Notes: generated by a model from the sequence alone, not told the origin. DNA of 64,000 bases from Brachypodius melanocephalos (GCA_013398615.1 VZSR01000393.1:4340888-4404887), one strand, 5' to 3'. Shown: positions 31,264 to 43,338, counted from the first letter of the stretch. Program-made: numbers and translations.

Positions 31264-34200
31264 CTGTGACATACAAATGAAGAATTAGAAACATATAAAA
31301 ATTTCTCTAAGCAGAAAAGATAACCCCATCTCAAATTGGAAGCATCAACCCAACTTTCTTGACTAAGAATATTGAAACTTGTAAGATTTAATACAAAACT
31401 TGCGTAGTCCCAACTTTCAGAACATTGTCAGTATTTTACCATCGTCCTCTTCTTTTGCATCAGGTCTGGGAACAAAAACAGGCTCGGAGGGCCAGCAGTC
31501 ACTCTGTCCCCAGTGGAGCATTTCCTTTGTCTGGGTATTAAATTTTGCAATCTAAATGGTTGTGACAAGAAAACAAAAATGTCAATGACCCTGACAGTGG
31601 CTTTTTCCAAAGATACAACATGAACAGACTGCTGGCAGGGGGGACCAATGCTAAGTGTTAAGGCAGGTATCATCACAAGAAAAAACACCTGGAAAATGTT
31701 AAATTTTGGAGTCACATTTTGTGGCTGCATAATCACACAATGTTCTTTTAATTTCATTTAATTAGATTACAATTGCACTTTTCGTTTACAGGCGTTTAAC
31801 AGTTCACAAATGCTAACAGGTCACAAGAGACCCTTCACTGTAAGTAATGCCCCTCACTGCAGAGAGTCCAAGACACAGAATGTTTAAGTGACTTGTTGCA
31901 ATTCACTGAGATTCTGTAGTAAAGCAGGAAACAGGATTCAAACTTGCCATTTTTCTAATCCTGTGAGTTATTTCCCTTTTATTGTTACTTCCATATTCCT
32001 CAAGGCCTTCTGCTGTGCAGTAGGGTACATATGCCAGAAGAAAAGCTGTTCCTAGTGAAGTGTAAAGATTAAAGCAGTGAGGCAGACACTGGTGTTTACT
32101 GAAGGAACAGAGTGTGGATTTTCATCCCACTGAGTGGTCAGACCAATGGCCAGAGGGGACACCTGGCATTTTCAGTTCACTTCCATTAAGGCCTTTTCTC
32201 TATCCATAGAGATGCAGTTCTATTCTTTTCCATTTTGATCTTCAGCCAAAAAATACGTTTACACGAAAGTGAAACTATTCAAATTACTGGAGGAAGAATT
32301 AGAAAGCTCTCTTCTAGCCAAGGTGACAGCACTTTCACTGACAGACTTTACCTAAGGATTAGGTGGTTGTGCTTGCATTCATTAAACTGCAACTGATGTG
32401 AAAAAGATCCTTCTACCAGCATTTTTAATTATATTTGAGTCAAGCAGAGATTATCTACACTGTAAATCATGAACTTGCAGATTTGTTTGAGTTATTGTCA
32501 GATGTGCTGCAATAAATTTTCTTGCATCATGCAGAAATCCAGCTTTATTTTGTAATCAGTTATGGTAATTATATGCAAGAACCAACACTGACTTCATTTT
32601 GTGTTGCCTTGTAGTCACAGAACAAGAATTGTATAGAGTGAGTTTGTCCATATAATACTCATACATTTAAATCTAAATACTTTCCCTTTTAATCTATTTG
32701 TACTCCAGGCTGTCTCCTGGTGTCATGCACATGTAAACAAAGCATTTGCTACCTCTAATAGAGAACTAGCCAGCAAAACAGCCTCCACAAAATTAGATAT
32801 TGTTTTAATATTTTAAATGTATTAGGTAGTGTTGCAATATCTTCCCCAAAGGGAAAAATATTAAATATATACATGTGAATAATACTTCTTTCTCCTACTC
32901 TCTCCTTTGGAGTTCCTGGCACACCACAGAAGGTTCAGCTCAGTTTAGCAGAGAAGTGAGGGTCTCAGTAACCATCCAAGAGACTTTCATGGAATATAAA
33001 GCTGGAGTAAGAATCTTGAGTTTACAAATACTTTATGAGGGAAATGGTACAACATGAACTTCTCCTTATGAGAATTTAGGTGTTTCATGTTTCTTTGCAT
33101 GTGAATGACCCACCAGTGGGAAAACACTGACTTTATAAATGTTAATTATACCTTTGTAGGAACTGGACTCCACTGGACTTCTGTTGCAAAGACATACTTG
33201 TATTTTTTGCCATTATAGTCATAGTTGATGCGAGGCAGTTCTATCCCTGCATAAAATAAAGTTCAAGACTTAGGAACAAGACAAGAGAGAACCTCAAATG
33301 TACATCTATATAGACACACCAATCTTCAGGAAGTTTTGCCCTGTAAGAAACCTTGAAACTACTTAATAAAGGTGTTGTCTAGGCTTTGAATGTCTGAATT
33401 TGTAAGAATTTGAAGATGGATATTTGAAGATGGATAAGTAAGCCAGGGCTGTTTGTTCAAAAGGCAACAATTTTTCATTCTTAGGGATTCATTAGACTGG
33501 AATTTATGAGGGTTTTTCTGGTTTGGGTTTTTTTTTTCTTTATTTATAAATACATGACATGAACAACTGGGATAGAGTTGGAGGCTACAATTCTAAGAAA
33601 TTACTTTCACCTTAGGTAATTATGTATTTACATATTCCTGTTATTAGCCACTGATAAAAGGTTAAAAATCCTCTTTCAGAGGCAATCTTTATAAAATGCA
33701 GCTAATTTTGAAGTACTACTTATAACAGACTTATTTAACTAAAATTCCTCTTTTAACAAGTAGATTTGCAAACCATATTAATAGCTGTGAGATCAAACTT
33801 GGAATCCTGTATTAATACAAAACTGATGTAGCATCATATATTTAAAGGATGTGTCTCACCTTCACATAGTATTTCAGCTGTGCAATAGATGTTTCCATCT
33901 TTCTCCTTTACAGCAGTTGCAGTAGAGGGAAGTGTGACTAAATTAGAATCCACTGCAGCATCCTGAAAGAGACAATTGCTGGAAAAGTCATGGATCTCTA
34001 AAAACACGCTTCTAAGATAGATTTTTATCAGGTTTGATATTAATATTAACAATCTGAGGATTAAACAACAAGATCCTTCTTATGGCATTTTAGATTCTGA
34101 GGTTTTCATTAGAAATCTTATTGCACTCAGAGTAGTTTAATACAACATGGAATAATAATTTTGAATCACACTGAGTCCTTAGAAATGTTTAGATACACAT

Positions 34201-37200
34201 GGCTATGGTCCAGAAGTACCATAAATTTGAGAATTTAATGAATGAAGATAGGTTTCAAGGAATGAGGTGTCAGATTTTCACTGATGGTCACCAAGGTTAG
34301 GTTTTTGCACCTGCTAAAAATCCAGAGCAAAAATAGGTGTGCTATACTCTATAATGTCCTACTGCTGAATTCTTAAGATTGCAGCTGGTGTGATCCAACA
34401 CATCTTTGGCATTGCTGCAGAGCTGCTTCTGAGACAAGAACAGAGCAGCAAGGTTCTAGGATGTAGAAAGAAAAAGTAATATCCATTCCAAAGGTATCAG
34501 GCAGGAACTTGCCCAAGTTTCTGGGCAGTATAAAATCTTCTCTGCAAACAATGATGTAAAGTGATGCTTTAAATTAAACTGAAAGATAAAATCTTTTCTC
34601 TCCCTGCTATATATCACACTTAAATGAAATCTTCTAGTTTTAATGGAACCATTGCACCAGCTGGGAGCATGAGTGTATTGTATGTGGGCTTCCAGTGAAT
34701 GTAAGAAACAGATTGTGCAAAACCTCATGCCTGCCGTTGCAGTGAGCAGCCCAGTGGGTATATCTGCTTCTATTCAATGGCATTTAACAAATAATCTCAT
34801 TGGGAAGAAAATTATTTGCTCTTCACAGCCCCGTTGTCCAGAGTGGATGGTGTCAGAACCAGGATCCATAACCATTATTCACACCTGATGCATTGTAAAT
34901 TACAGATCAAAGAACAGGTTAGAAAGTAATTTTCTTTCTACCTTGTCATGCTGCAGAGGAACCACAAATCTTTTGCAGGTTGGTATGGAGGTGAGTTTGA
35001 CGTTCTCTTCAAAGTTTTTATCCAAGTTTTTTAAATAAAACATGTCATATAAGCTATTGTCTGTATAGGCAATAACATCAAAAATAATGTGGCCATTCTC
35101 TTCATAAGCATTTATATGGTGAAAAAACAACATAGCATCAGTGTAAAACTTGGTGGACACTTCTTTTTTAGTCTTCCTGTCTATAAAGTGAAACCAAGTC
35201 TGAAAGAGAAAAAACATTATTTTAAACTATTCAGAATCAGCAAATAGTTATTTAGAAAAGTATTTTTTAATGGTAACCATTAACATTCTATCACTGTGTA
35301 TTTGTACTGAAGGATATTAAGAACTCAGGGTTTGCTGCTAGGAGACAAGGAGTTCCATCCTGAAGGAAACACAGCAGTAAAATGAGTGTGGGGCAACTTT
35401 AAGCTCATTCTACTGTTGCAAATTGCTCTTTGGGCTAGGCTGAGGGTTGAAGTTTTCCAGAAAAACCTGGAAAATCCCTGCTCTGTTTTTAAGTTAAATA
35501 AATCTGCCTTGGTCGAGAGTTTCTGTGGTGCTGCTGTCCTTCAGCAAGTCCCGTGTGTTTATGCCCAGAGCATTTTGAAATAAGATCCTCAGAAAACAGT
35601 TTTTCCCTCAGTTTCCAGTGAAAGACTCTTCTTTTGTTCAGTGCAGGCTTTTCCAGCAGTCTGGCTCTCCAGCACATGCAATGCACCTGGAGCAGATCTC
35701 ACCCACCACACACAGAATTTTGTTTGTACCAGAAACAACTGGATCTGTCTCGGATGCTGGTGCAGATTGGAATTTCTGTGCTAGCACACAGTATTTCCAG
35801 CAATGCCAAACTATCCTCTCTCTCAAAAGCTTCAGCATCAGATATTTATTTGAGAAATTTCTGGATATGGGAGACAGCATTCCAAAACAGGCAGCTTCTA
35901 AAAAAACCCTATGCAACTTGAAAGTCAAGGTTTGAAAAAAAAAAACCAAAAAACCAACCAAACAAACAAACAAAAAAACCCCCCAATGACTACTGAAATG
36001 AATGAACTAAATGAAAAACAGAACAATGTGGAAGAGGTCACTGGCCTGCCTGACTCCATTGCTCAGCAGTAGGAAAAGTACCTTATCATCCTTATCAAAG
36101 GCAAGGCAGGAAGCCCAGCTCACACCTCGAATGTAAGCAGTTGCCATTTTGACAATATCCAGTCTGAAAGGCTGCTCAATGAAGATAATGTAATTCTCTG
36201 TGATTCCAAAGCTGTGGTAGTAGCTGGGATGGAGCAGAGAGCGAGAAGGGATGGAGCAAACCACTTCCAGGTGCTTGAAACAAGATTTCTTCTTTTCTTG
36301 TTCTGAAGATGAATGATAAAAATTAAAATTATATTTCTAATAAATTCCGTTCCAAACTTGTGCTTGGATTTCTCCCAGGCAGGGAAGAACTGGTTCCTCT
36401 CAGTTTTATTTGCATTTTCCTGTTAAGAAAGTGTTTGTTTACCCCTGTATAATTAACTTTGCATGCAGGAAGCAATGCAGTGAAATCACATTGCTGGATC
36501 CATTCAGGCACAGCCCCCTTGTCCTGGGATTTGATTCCAGTGATTACTGCCTTCAGAAGTCCCAGCATGGAGGAGAAATGTATTTAATTAAATCAGCAGC
36601 TCTAAAAAGAGGTTCAAATGCCCCTGTGTTTTTTAACTTCTAAGGAGATGTTCCCAAATTTGAGCCCCAGCTAGAAATTGCAAACTGGTCTTTCAGCAGT
36701 GGAAGAACTCTCAATTGTTCAGGAAGGGACAGGCAGCACAATAGCAGCTGATTTTCAACAACACACCAAAAAAAGATCTTGAAGGAAAAAGAGCAAGGGA
36801 TTTGCTCTGTGAACTATGGACAGCATTTCAGCAAGGGTCAGTATTGGCCAGATTAGAGAGGAATTAACTCTATATTAGGTTTTATTTAGTGTCATGCTTC
36901 CCAATAATCATAGTATCAGCACTTGAAGAGAATTTTCATTTACAAAGAAATTAAAATTTACGACTTCAAATTACATGTACTGCCCTATAGAGAAAATTGG
37001 TTTGGATTCTTCATCTAAAAGTGAGGTTCTTCCTACAGAAACACTCTATTTTCACAGTACTCAAGAAGAGCCCAGACAGGCTAAGCAGTTAATGTAAAGT
37101 TCACAATAGGTTGAAACTAAGAAAATGAACACCATTGGTTACTAGAACAGCTGTACCACCACCCTTGCCCTTTGAAGAAAAGTAATTGCTAACAAGTTTC

Positions 37201-40200
37201 TAGGAAACATCAATAACAGATATATCATACCTGGTACAGAGGAAGGAATCTTAAACAGAAGGTATTTTGTCTTCCCTTTATCAACTATTGAAGTGCCTAT
37301 GTTGAGAACATTTCCAGCACTGTCATAGTGTGGGTGAGAAGTTGCCACATTTACAGCTACATATTTGTTGTAGTCAACCTGGAAAATGATACAGTAAGAG
37401 ATTTGAGAGATGTGTAAGAGGATGAAAATTGATCTCAGCTAACACCACAAAACCAAGAGATATTTAGCCCCAACAGCGTTATATTGGGATCCCATTTACA
37501 AATGGCTTTGAAATTTAAATAATTAAACTAAATGACTTGTCTAGTTATTTAAATTATTTCCGTATTCAAGGCTAAAAGAAGTTACAGCATCTGAATCACA
37601 GCCACCTCTCTCTTGAAGCCACATAACATCAGGGAGGACTAGCTAAGCAAGATATTCTGCAAATGCCCATTTCACCCTGAAACCACTTTATTTAACAGGG
37701 CTGTCTGGCAACCTGCTGGTGCAAAAAGATTTCTATTTCATCTAAAGTTTGGAAATTGTACTCAAACTGTAATGTAGGCTAGAAAAAAAATTATTGTATA
37801 TATTTCAATATCTCAAGTTCTCAATTTAATAATTAAATAATATCTTACATAAGGTCCTTGAAATGTAGTCATATAACTGACCTACTGATTTTTTAATTAT
37901 GTAAATAATTTTATAACTACAGATACATAATAATGGTAATCATCCAAAATAATCATGTAACTGTGCTATTATTTCTGCAACGTTCCTAGATTATGTACAA
38001 GTGAAATTGCTCAAAGCCCAGCTTTTCCCAAACTAAACAGGATTTAAATTTGAACTCAAGAGTTCTTAAAAGATATCTTTTATCTTTTGATATCTTCACT
38101 ATTTCACTTTACCACAATTTCAAAAGTAAGGCAACAGTAGAAGAAAAATATTTTGTGTCCTGAACATGTGAAAGGATCCTTATGAGTCAGTCTGAAATTT
38201 ATTCATCAGCAGACAAGGGACCAGAATGACAGATGGTGGTTTGTACCTTCTCCAATGTCTCCAGAGTCTGTGGATTAATTTTCCTGATGAAGTTAGTCTC
38301 GCCAGTAGCATAAAAATCATCCCCAGCTTTCATAATGTTGATCAGACAGTTGTCTGTGAACTCAGGAATGGTGTGAGACAAATAGGAGAATGCCCTGTCC
38401 AGAGGGAAATTTCATTAGAGCCGCAGAAGCCAAAGCAGCCTATCCCCCACATGGGGCACAAGTGACCCTGCAGTCCACAGACCTGGGAGTGCCTCTCCCT
38501 GCTGTGCCCACTCCTGGCAGCTCCCTGGAAAGGGTGGGAAAGCAGAGGAGATTAACTTCTCCAATGCCCTTGGCCTGGATGAGGGTTAAGGACACACAGG
38601 TAACTGCTTTTCCACACACAAATGGGTATCCAGGCCCATTCCTGCTGTCAGCTCTAAGACATGCACTGATTTATCAGGATGGATTAACAACTCTCCTGTG
38701 CCTATCTTGGGAAAACTTGGCCTACCAGTTCCTACCTAAAAGCTGGTAGGTTTTTCAGTGTATGCCTTCATAAAATAGATGGGTTCATATATTCCCCAAT
38801 GGAATATTTTTGTTCCCAGTGTTATTCCGTATCACAATTATGATTTCAAAGAAGACTGAATTTCACATAGGCTTGACATTTTGCTTTATCAGTGTATGAC
38901 TTCATCACAGTCACTAGAAGCCAAGACAAAGTTGCTGTATCCCCTTTGAACTCAAAATGCCAGAGTTACTCTATTGCTGTTGGAAGAAGGAAGAAAATCT
39001 CATCTCAGGGGAACAACTTACAACATATCAGCCCTTTTGCAGTAACAGTCTGTGTATGTGTCCTTACCAAATATCTGGTTTGAGGTCACTGGAGGCAGTT
39101 CAGTGACAAGAAGGAGAGAAGGGTGACCTATTTGCACTTGTTAGTGAATCCCTACAGCCAGTTTTACAAGACCAAGACACGATGGCCTGCACATGATTGT
39201 TTCTGTTAAATCATCTTTAGTCAAAAAGTTCTTCTGATTTTTTTGTAGTTATTGATGCTTCTCTTTTTTTTTTTTTTTTGATAGATAGACTTTGTATTAA
39301 TAACTTCCCCATCTCAAAATCTTTTTCTTTCTTGCTGCTTCTCTCCTTACAGACTACCAAAATGTTTCATTAACACTGAAGAAAGAAAATGTTTGTTTTT
39401 CCTATAATCTACTTGTGTTACTGAATAAAGCAGCAAATATTGCTGATAAAATGAATTTAAAGTATTTGCCTGAGACTAACCCATAGGCAGTATATGTCTC
39501 TTGGCCTTTTCAATATTTAGCAATTGTAAATTTACAAATCAACTATTGTATTTGTAGATACGTGCCAAGGGTAAACAGAAAGACATCTGTGCTGAAGAGA
39601 GATAGAAGAATCTTGTTGGGAAAAGCTTTGCTTACTTGGCAAATATGTTTTTGCATGGATCTGGATAAGCCATAGTCCCAAACTCAGACACCACAATTCT
39701 GTTTGCTTCTATGTTGCAGTTGTACGTGTCACTTCGGAGATATTTACTTCTGTAGTAAACTTCACCTGAGGAAGAACAAACAGGTTTCAATCATATTTTA
39801 TACTTACAATAATTGGTAGAAATTTGTCAAGATTCCCTGACTCTGAGTTCTAATACCAGGGAACTTTTGAGGGGAAAGGAAGGATTTGGATGAACTGTTC
39901 CAGAAAATAAAGCAATATGTGGAAAAATTATTAATTATATAATCCATTTATGGGTGGGGAAAAATCTCCTGCATTGGCAAAATTTAGGTATAGGAGTAAC
40001 AGATTGCTTGAAGGAATCAACAGGTTAATGAATCACTATACTTGAATGAACTGAGCTCTGTTTGCTTTAGGTAGGTAAGATATACTGGCTTTTAAAAAAC
40101 CACTGATTATTTCTTTATAGGTTATTTTGTTAGGGATGTAGGGCTGGACAGACTAGAGATCTTGCAATGGCATTAAATGCTTCCAACCATAGAAATGGGA

Positions 40201-43200
40201 ACTAAAAAGTAAACACTAGGATTAGAGGATAACATGAGTAAATCCCCTTTTTTTTTGTAGATACATATTTTTTGCCAGAAGAATCCAGGTGTAAACCACC
40301 CTGTCTCACAGCTGAATGGGTGAAAAATGTTTTAACTGAAAAAAAAAAAATCCAATATGAATTGTTTAGAATAGCTGCCTGGTTTTCCTCCATAAGGATG
40401 ACAAGCAGGAGGAGGGACTGTAGGGTGTCAGATATACTGAGGTTTGACATGTGAAGTGACACAGTGGCCCAGTTTCTCTCCTGGCAGCTGTTATAGCTGC
40501 AACCAAATCCCAAAAGGGGAGTGCTGGTCCTCCCTGAGACTGCCTGTTCATCCACACCAGAACAGCCTCTGGGCACTACAGTACTTAAACACGACGTTTT
40601 CTTGCCCCAGGTAGAAGGAGAAGGCTGCCCTGCAGTGACCTGCCCAGAGCTGGGTTTGTGCTGTCCTGGAGTGACAACAGCACTGAACTTGGGCACAGCA
40701 GAAGAAAGGACAATGCAACATCTCCCTGCAAACAGCCCTGCAGAGATGCTCCAGCTGTGCTGTGAAGGGTCAGGTGTGAGGGGGTTTGTGGGGAGACACA
40801 GCAGTTCCCCCCTCACACAACACTGCAACCCAATTCAGAACACAATTAGCAACGTTAAGGCTCCAAAACGTGGGTTGTTGAGTTCCTTTCAATCCAATGT
40901 GCAATAACTTACCATTTTTAAAGGTAAAGCTGTGCAGCAGAGCCAGGCCGTCAAACCAGTGGTTGTACTTGGTGTCCCCTATGGTGTGCATCCCTGGGCC
41001 ATTTCGGAGCAGTATCCCTTCCAACCAAGTGGGCAACTGCCCTGTAAACAGAAAGGAGTTACCAGTATCCATTCATTTAGGCAAGGAGTATATTCTAGGA
41101 TAGTTTTCCTAAAGGCAGAGGCTTCATGTAGTCAGACAGATTGTAGGTGTGTTGAGATTTGCAGTAGCATATAATGATATTGGAGTTTGGGTTAACTAAA
41201 ATTTCCTCTACTCAAAAATGTGGCACTAGTGACTTTCTGCATGACTATTGCTATAATTCACATAACACACATATTGCCCCACATTCACATAACACTTTCT
41301 TGTTAAAACCCCTTTACAACAGCTAGAAAAGTCCTCCTATACACCTTAAAAATGAACTCATTCCAACCCCTGCCATGGGCCAGGTTGCTCAAAATCCCAT
41401 CCAATCTGGCTCTGAGCAATTCCAGAGATGGGGCACCATCATTAGGGCATAACTCCATTAGGGTTACAGTTCTGCAATACATGAGGTACATAAAAAATAT
41501 GTAAAAACCCTGACACAATGGTTGAACTTTCATCATCATTATTGTTGCTGTTGTTGTTATTTTCTAGAAGAGCCTGGAAAACTAAACCTTACTTCCCTTT
41601 CTAACACAAGAAACTCCAAAGCAGTAACTATAGTATATTTTTATATGTGAGAATTTTGCTGGGAAGGATAAAAAAGAGAAAAAGATCTCTTTTAAGCACC
41701 GTGGACTTCATTCAGTTTCTAAAATTTCTGGTGCAATTCCATGTAATTTCTGACAAAATTTCAGTATGAAAAACAAGGAGCAAAGGGTCATCTAGTGAGG
41801 TTTTCAGATAATTCATCTCAGAGGGAATTCAGCATTTCTGCAAATCACACCGAGTACCAAATCAGCATCCAAAAGTGCTTATAAAGTTTTAAAAATGTGG
41901 ACCTTATTCTTTTCTGTAATGTATGATGACACATTGGTGACACAGCAAAATCTCCAAATATTTGGACATTTATTAACTATAGTAACAAGAGAATCTCAGA
42001 AAATCCTATATGGCTGTAGGAGAGCATGGGATAATTGCAGCCAATGTTAAAAGTGTGATCAATATTTACAGTGTACATATTGAGTAGCAAGGAGCCAAAA
42101 TACTGGCAGAGTTCAGGACTACCAAAATATTTTAAGAGGTCATCGTTCTCTTTTATTTTCTTTAGCAATGAAGGGATGTTTTGTATGTTTAACCTTACCT
42201 TCTGAAATACGTAGTCTTTGTTAAAACAAACTATTGCATAATACAGATCAGGTCTGATAAGTTACATATTTGCAAATAACATCAAATGTTTTGATAATAA
42301 GTTGTTATCTTGAGAAAAAAAATTGAAAGGCACTAACCCATAAAAGCATAAAATAATTCAAAGGCATTAAAACAAAGCACTTTGTCTGACTTGACACAAC
42401 ATCTTTTCCAATTTGGCCATCAAGTGAACAGCAACAAAGCTCTGCAAGTTTTAATTGTCATCTCTTTAAGTTTTGTACTCGGGAATGGTAGATTCCTACC
42501 ATTTCTTGGACTATATATCACAAACAACACAGCCAAGATTTACTGAGTAGGGGTTCCCAGCAACAAATCTCTCCTGCAGCTGTAACAAACAAAAATGAGT
42601 CTTCTGTAAAGTAAAAGAAATGGGGAAAAATAACAGCTTGGTCGAGTTTCATCCCTAGAGAGTCACTTTGTCTCCCCGAAGGATACCCCGGAGTTTCTCC
42701 TGGGTTATCTTCTAAACCCTCTTAACGCTACCCTGTCACGTCCTGTACTGGTGCTTTGCTGTTTAGTGGTGCTGCTGGTGAAGAGCCCCGATTTTAGAGA
42801 CCCTCCCCGGGAGAGCGGAGGGCAGGGAAGAGTTACAGAGAGCAGAAACCGAAAGTGTGAGCAGGGCCATGGGGGAGGGGGGTTCCGAGCCGAAATCCCG
42901 GTCTATCCCTCACCACCAACTTCGGTGAGTCCTGTTCAAACAGACTTTCGAAAAGTACACAGAAATGCTCATGGAGTGAGGAAAAATCCCCCAGCAGGGT
43001 CATAAATATTATCTGAGATCAGTCCTTTAAACAAAATTCCCTTGCGCCTGTCTCTCTCTCTGCTTCCCTTTCCGACAACACCGCCTCGGGCGACCAAAAA
43101 TCGCAGTTTATGCGGATCGGAAAAACACCAAAATAGCGGCTTGTTTCACGACAGATTTTTCTTTCACTTACCTTGCACCTCAGCTTTTATGGGCTCTGGG

Positions 43201-43235
43201 TGCTCTTCCTTATTCCTGCCATATAGAGTATCCAT
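31091..43235 (-). CDS. BCO1: BCO1, beta-carotene 15,15'-dioxygenase, complete coding region
   Basis: This cytosolic non-heme iron(II) dioxygenase of the carotenoid cleavage (RPE65/NinaB) family splits beta-carotene at its central double bond into two all-trans-retinal, the main vitamin A source for plant-eating animals. Eleven exons join in frame to 526 codons and a TAA stop: 43172-43235, 40913-41041, 39636-39765, 38247-38394, 37231-37378, 36082-36302, 34942-35199, 33860-33962, 33152-33246, 31440-31551, 31091-31263. The length equals that I recall for chicken; human has 547. The four iron-binding histidines are seen at His172 (ATSHPHYD), about 236 (SYYHSFG), about 307 (FFHHINAY) and 512 (MDLHGVF). 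All phases agree and there is no disruption. GAN lies 5.2 kb downstream on the same strand, and PKD1L2 8.3 kb upstream on the other. Confidence 0.98.
31440..31551 (-). CDS. BCO1: BCO1 exon 10
   Basis: Encodes residues 433-469 and one base of Gly470: IAKFNTQTKEMLHWGQSDCW, then PSEPVFVPRPDAKEEDD. The PSEPVFVPRP string is the family's conserved PSEPxFVPxP. The acceptor is CCATTTAG and the donor GATG|GTAAAA. Confidence 0.95.
31552..33151 (-). other. BCO1: BCO1 intron 9
   Basis: A 1.6 kb AT-rich intron with standard splice ends. No repeat family or RNA gene was recognised. The short intron 10 (31,264-31,439, 176 bp) is equally plain. Confidence 0.8.
33152..33246 (-). CDS. BCO1: BCO1 exon 9
   Basis: Encodes Gly401-Lys432: IELPRINYDYNGKKYKYVFA, then TEVQWSPVPTK. 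LPRINYDYNGKKYKY is a conserved family string. The short exon is not visible as a long open frame. The acceptor is TTATGCAG and the donor AAAG|GTATAA. Confidence 0.95.
33247..33859 (-). other. BCO1: BCO1 intron 8
   Basis: A 613 bp intron with a short T run near 33,529-33,538. Nothing else was recognised. Confidence 0.8.
33860..33962 (-). CDS. BCO1: BCO1 exon 8
   Basis: Encodes residues 367-400 and one base of Gly401: DAAVDSNLVTLPSTATAVKE, then KDGNIYCTAEILCE. The acceptor is CTCTTTCAG and the donor GAAG|GTGAGA. Confidence 0.96.
33963..34941 (-). other. BCO1: BCO1 intron 7
   Basis: A 979 bp intron. An antisense-independent open frame of 90 codons (minus 34,456-34,728) has no recognised homology. 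No repeat was recognised. Confidence 0.8.
34942..35199 (-). CDS. BCO1: BCO1 exon 7, third iron ligand
   Basis: Encodes residues 281-366 (86 codons): TWFHFIDRKTKKEVSTKFYT, then DAMLFFHHINAYEENGHIIF, and ends RFVVPLQHDK. The third iron ligand is in FFHHINAYEE, about residue 307. The acceptor is CTCTTTCAG and the donor AAG|GTAGAA. Confidence 0.97.
35200..36081 (-). other. BCO1: BCO1 intron 6 with an A/C-rich tract
   Basis: An 882 bp intron. A low-complexity A/C tract of CAAA and CCAAA type lies at 35,935-35,985. Open frames of about 100 codons on both strands at 35,618-35,973 overlap each other and are not supported as genes. Confidence 0.8.
35935..35985 (+). repeat. A/C-rich low-complexity tract
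   Basis: An A run followed by CCAAA and CAAA units and a run of C, about 50 bp. It resembles the longer tract at 28,029-28,208. Confidence 0.85.
36082..36302 (-). CDS. BCO1: BCO1 exon 6, second iron ligand
   Basis: Encodes residues 207-280: EQEKKKSCFKHLEVVCSIPS, RSLLHPSYYHSFGITENYII and on to ASCLAFDKDDK. The His of YYHSFGITENY, about residue 236, is the second iron ligand. The acceptor is CATCTTCAG and the donor AAG|GTACTT. Confidence 0.97.
36303..37230 (-). other. BCO1: BCO1 intron 5
   Basis: A 928 bp intron without recognised repeats or RNA genes. Confidence 0.8.
37231..37378 (-). CDS. BCO1: BCO1 exon 5, first iron ligand
   Basis: Encodes residues 158-206 and one base of 207: VDYNKYVAVNVATSHPHYDS, then AGNVLNIGTSIVDKGKTKYL and LFKIPSSVP. 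His172 in SHPHYD is the first iron ligand of the propeller. The acceptor is TTTTCCAG and the donor CCAG|GTATGA. Confidence 0.97.
37379..38246 (-). other. BCO1: BCO1 intron 4
   Basis: An 868 bp intron, strongly AT-rich at 37,770-37,970. Nothing was recognised. Confidence 0.8.
38247..38394 (-). CDS. BCO1: BCO1 exon 4
   Basis: Encodes the end of Lys108 to Lys157: AFSYLSHTIPEFTDNCLINI, then MKAGDDFYATGETNFIRKIN and PQTLETLEK. It includes the TDN and ATGETN strings found across BCO1, BCO2 and RPE65. The acceptor is TGGACAG and the donor AAG|GTACAA. Confidence 0.96.
38395..39635 (-). other. BCO1: BCO1 intron 3
   Basis: A 1.24 kb intron. The first 350 bp on the left are GC-richer, with a plus-strand open frame (38,390-38,749) of no known family. 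A T run lies at about 39,264-39,279. Confidence 0.8.
39636..39765 (-). CDS. BCO1: BCO1 exon 3
   Basis: Encodes Gly65 through two bases of Lys108: EVYYRSKYLRSDTYNCNIEA, then NRIVVSEFGTMAYPDPCKNI and FA. The EFGT and PDPCKNIF strings are typical of the family. No long open frame marks this exon; frame and splice ends (acceptor TCCTCAG, donor AA|GTAAGC) place it. Confidence 0.95.
39766..40912 (-). other. BCO1: BCO1 intron 2, containing an unexplained 208-codon open frame
   Basis: A 1.15 kb intron. A minus-strand frame at 40,202-40,828 stays open for 208 codons, long for an intron, but its predicted product has no recognised domain and it overlaps a 128-codon frame on the other strand. It is not called as a gene. 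Confidence 0.7.
40913..41041 (-). CDS. BCO1: BCO1 exon 2
   Basis: Encodes Gly22 through one base of Gly65: QLPTWLEGILLRNGPGMHTI, then GDTKYNHWFDGLALLHSFTF. It holds the family signature RNGPG and the WFDG motif of carotenoid oxygenases. The acceptor is TGTTTACAG and the donor ATG|GTAAGT. Confidence 0.97.
41042..43171 (-). other. BCO1: BCO1 intron 1
   Basis: A 2.1 kb intron. The part next to exon 1 (about 42,640-43,140) is GC- and CpG-richer and may belong to the promoter region. A CR1 remnant lies near 41,361-41,440. Confidence 0.75.
41361..41440 (-). mobile_element. CR1 fragment
   Basis: TTCCAACCCCTGCCATGGGC, then CCAGGTTGCTC, CCCATCCAATCTGGCTCTGA and TTCCAGAGATGGGGCACCAT follow the order of a CR1 3' region in reverse orientation, with small deletions. 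Confidence 0.75.
43172..43235 (-). CDS. BCO1: BCO1 exon 1 (start codon)
   Basis: Encodes residues 1-21 and one base of Gly22: MDTLYGRNKEEHPEPIKAEV followed by Q. The tail EEHPEPIKAEVQG matches the family N-terminus. The start context has G at -3 and G at +4. The donor is CAAG|GTAAGT. Confidence 0.95.
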
Positions 43236-43332
43236 GTCCGATGAAATGAACGCGCGGTTCCTGCGCTCTGCCCGGCCGCTCCTGCAGGCGCCGTTCTCCC
43301 CCCCGGTCTGGGCTAAGAACGGCTCTTTCCTT

Positions 43333-43338
43333 TTACAT
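43333..43338 (-). other. Start-stop element (ATG TAA) upstream of BCO1
   Basis: An ATG followed at once by TAA lies about 98 nt upstream of the BCO1 start codon. Its context is weak (T at -3). It is in the 5' UTR only if transcription starts near 43,360-43,375, as the TATA-like box implies. Confidence 0.35.
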
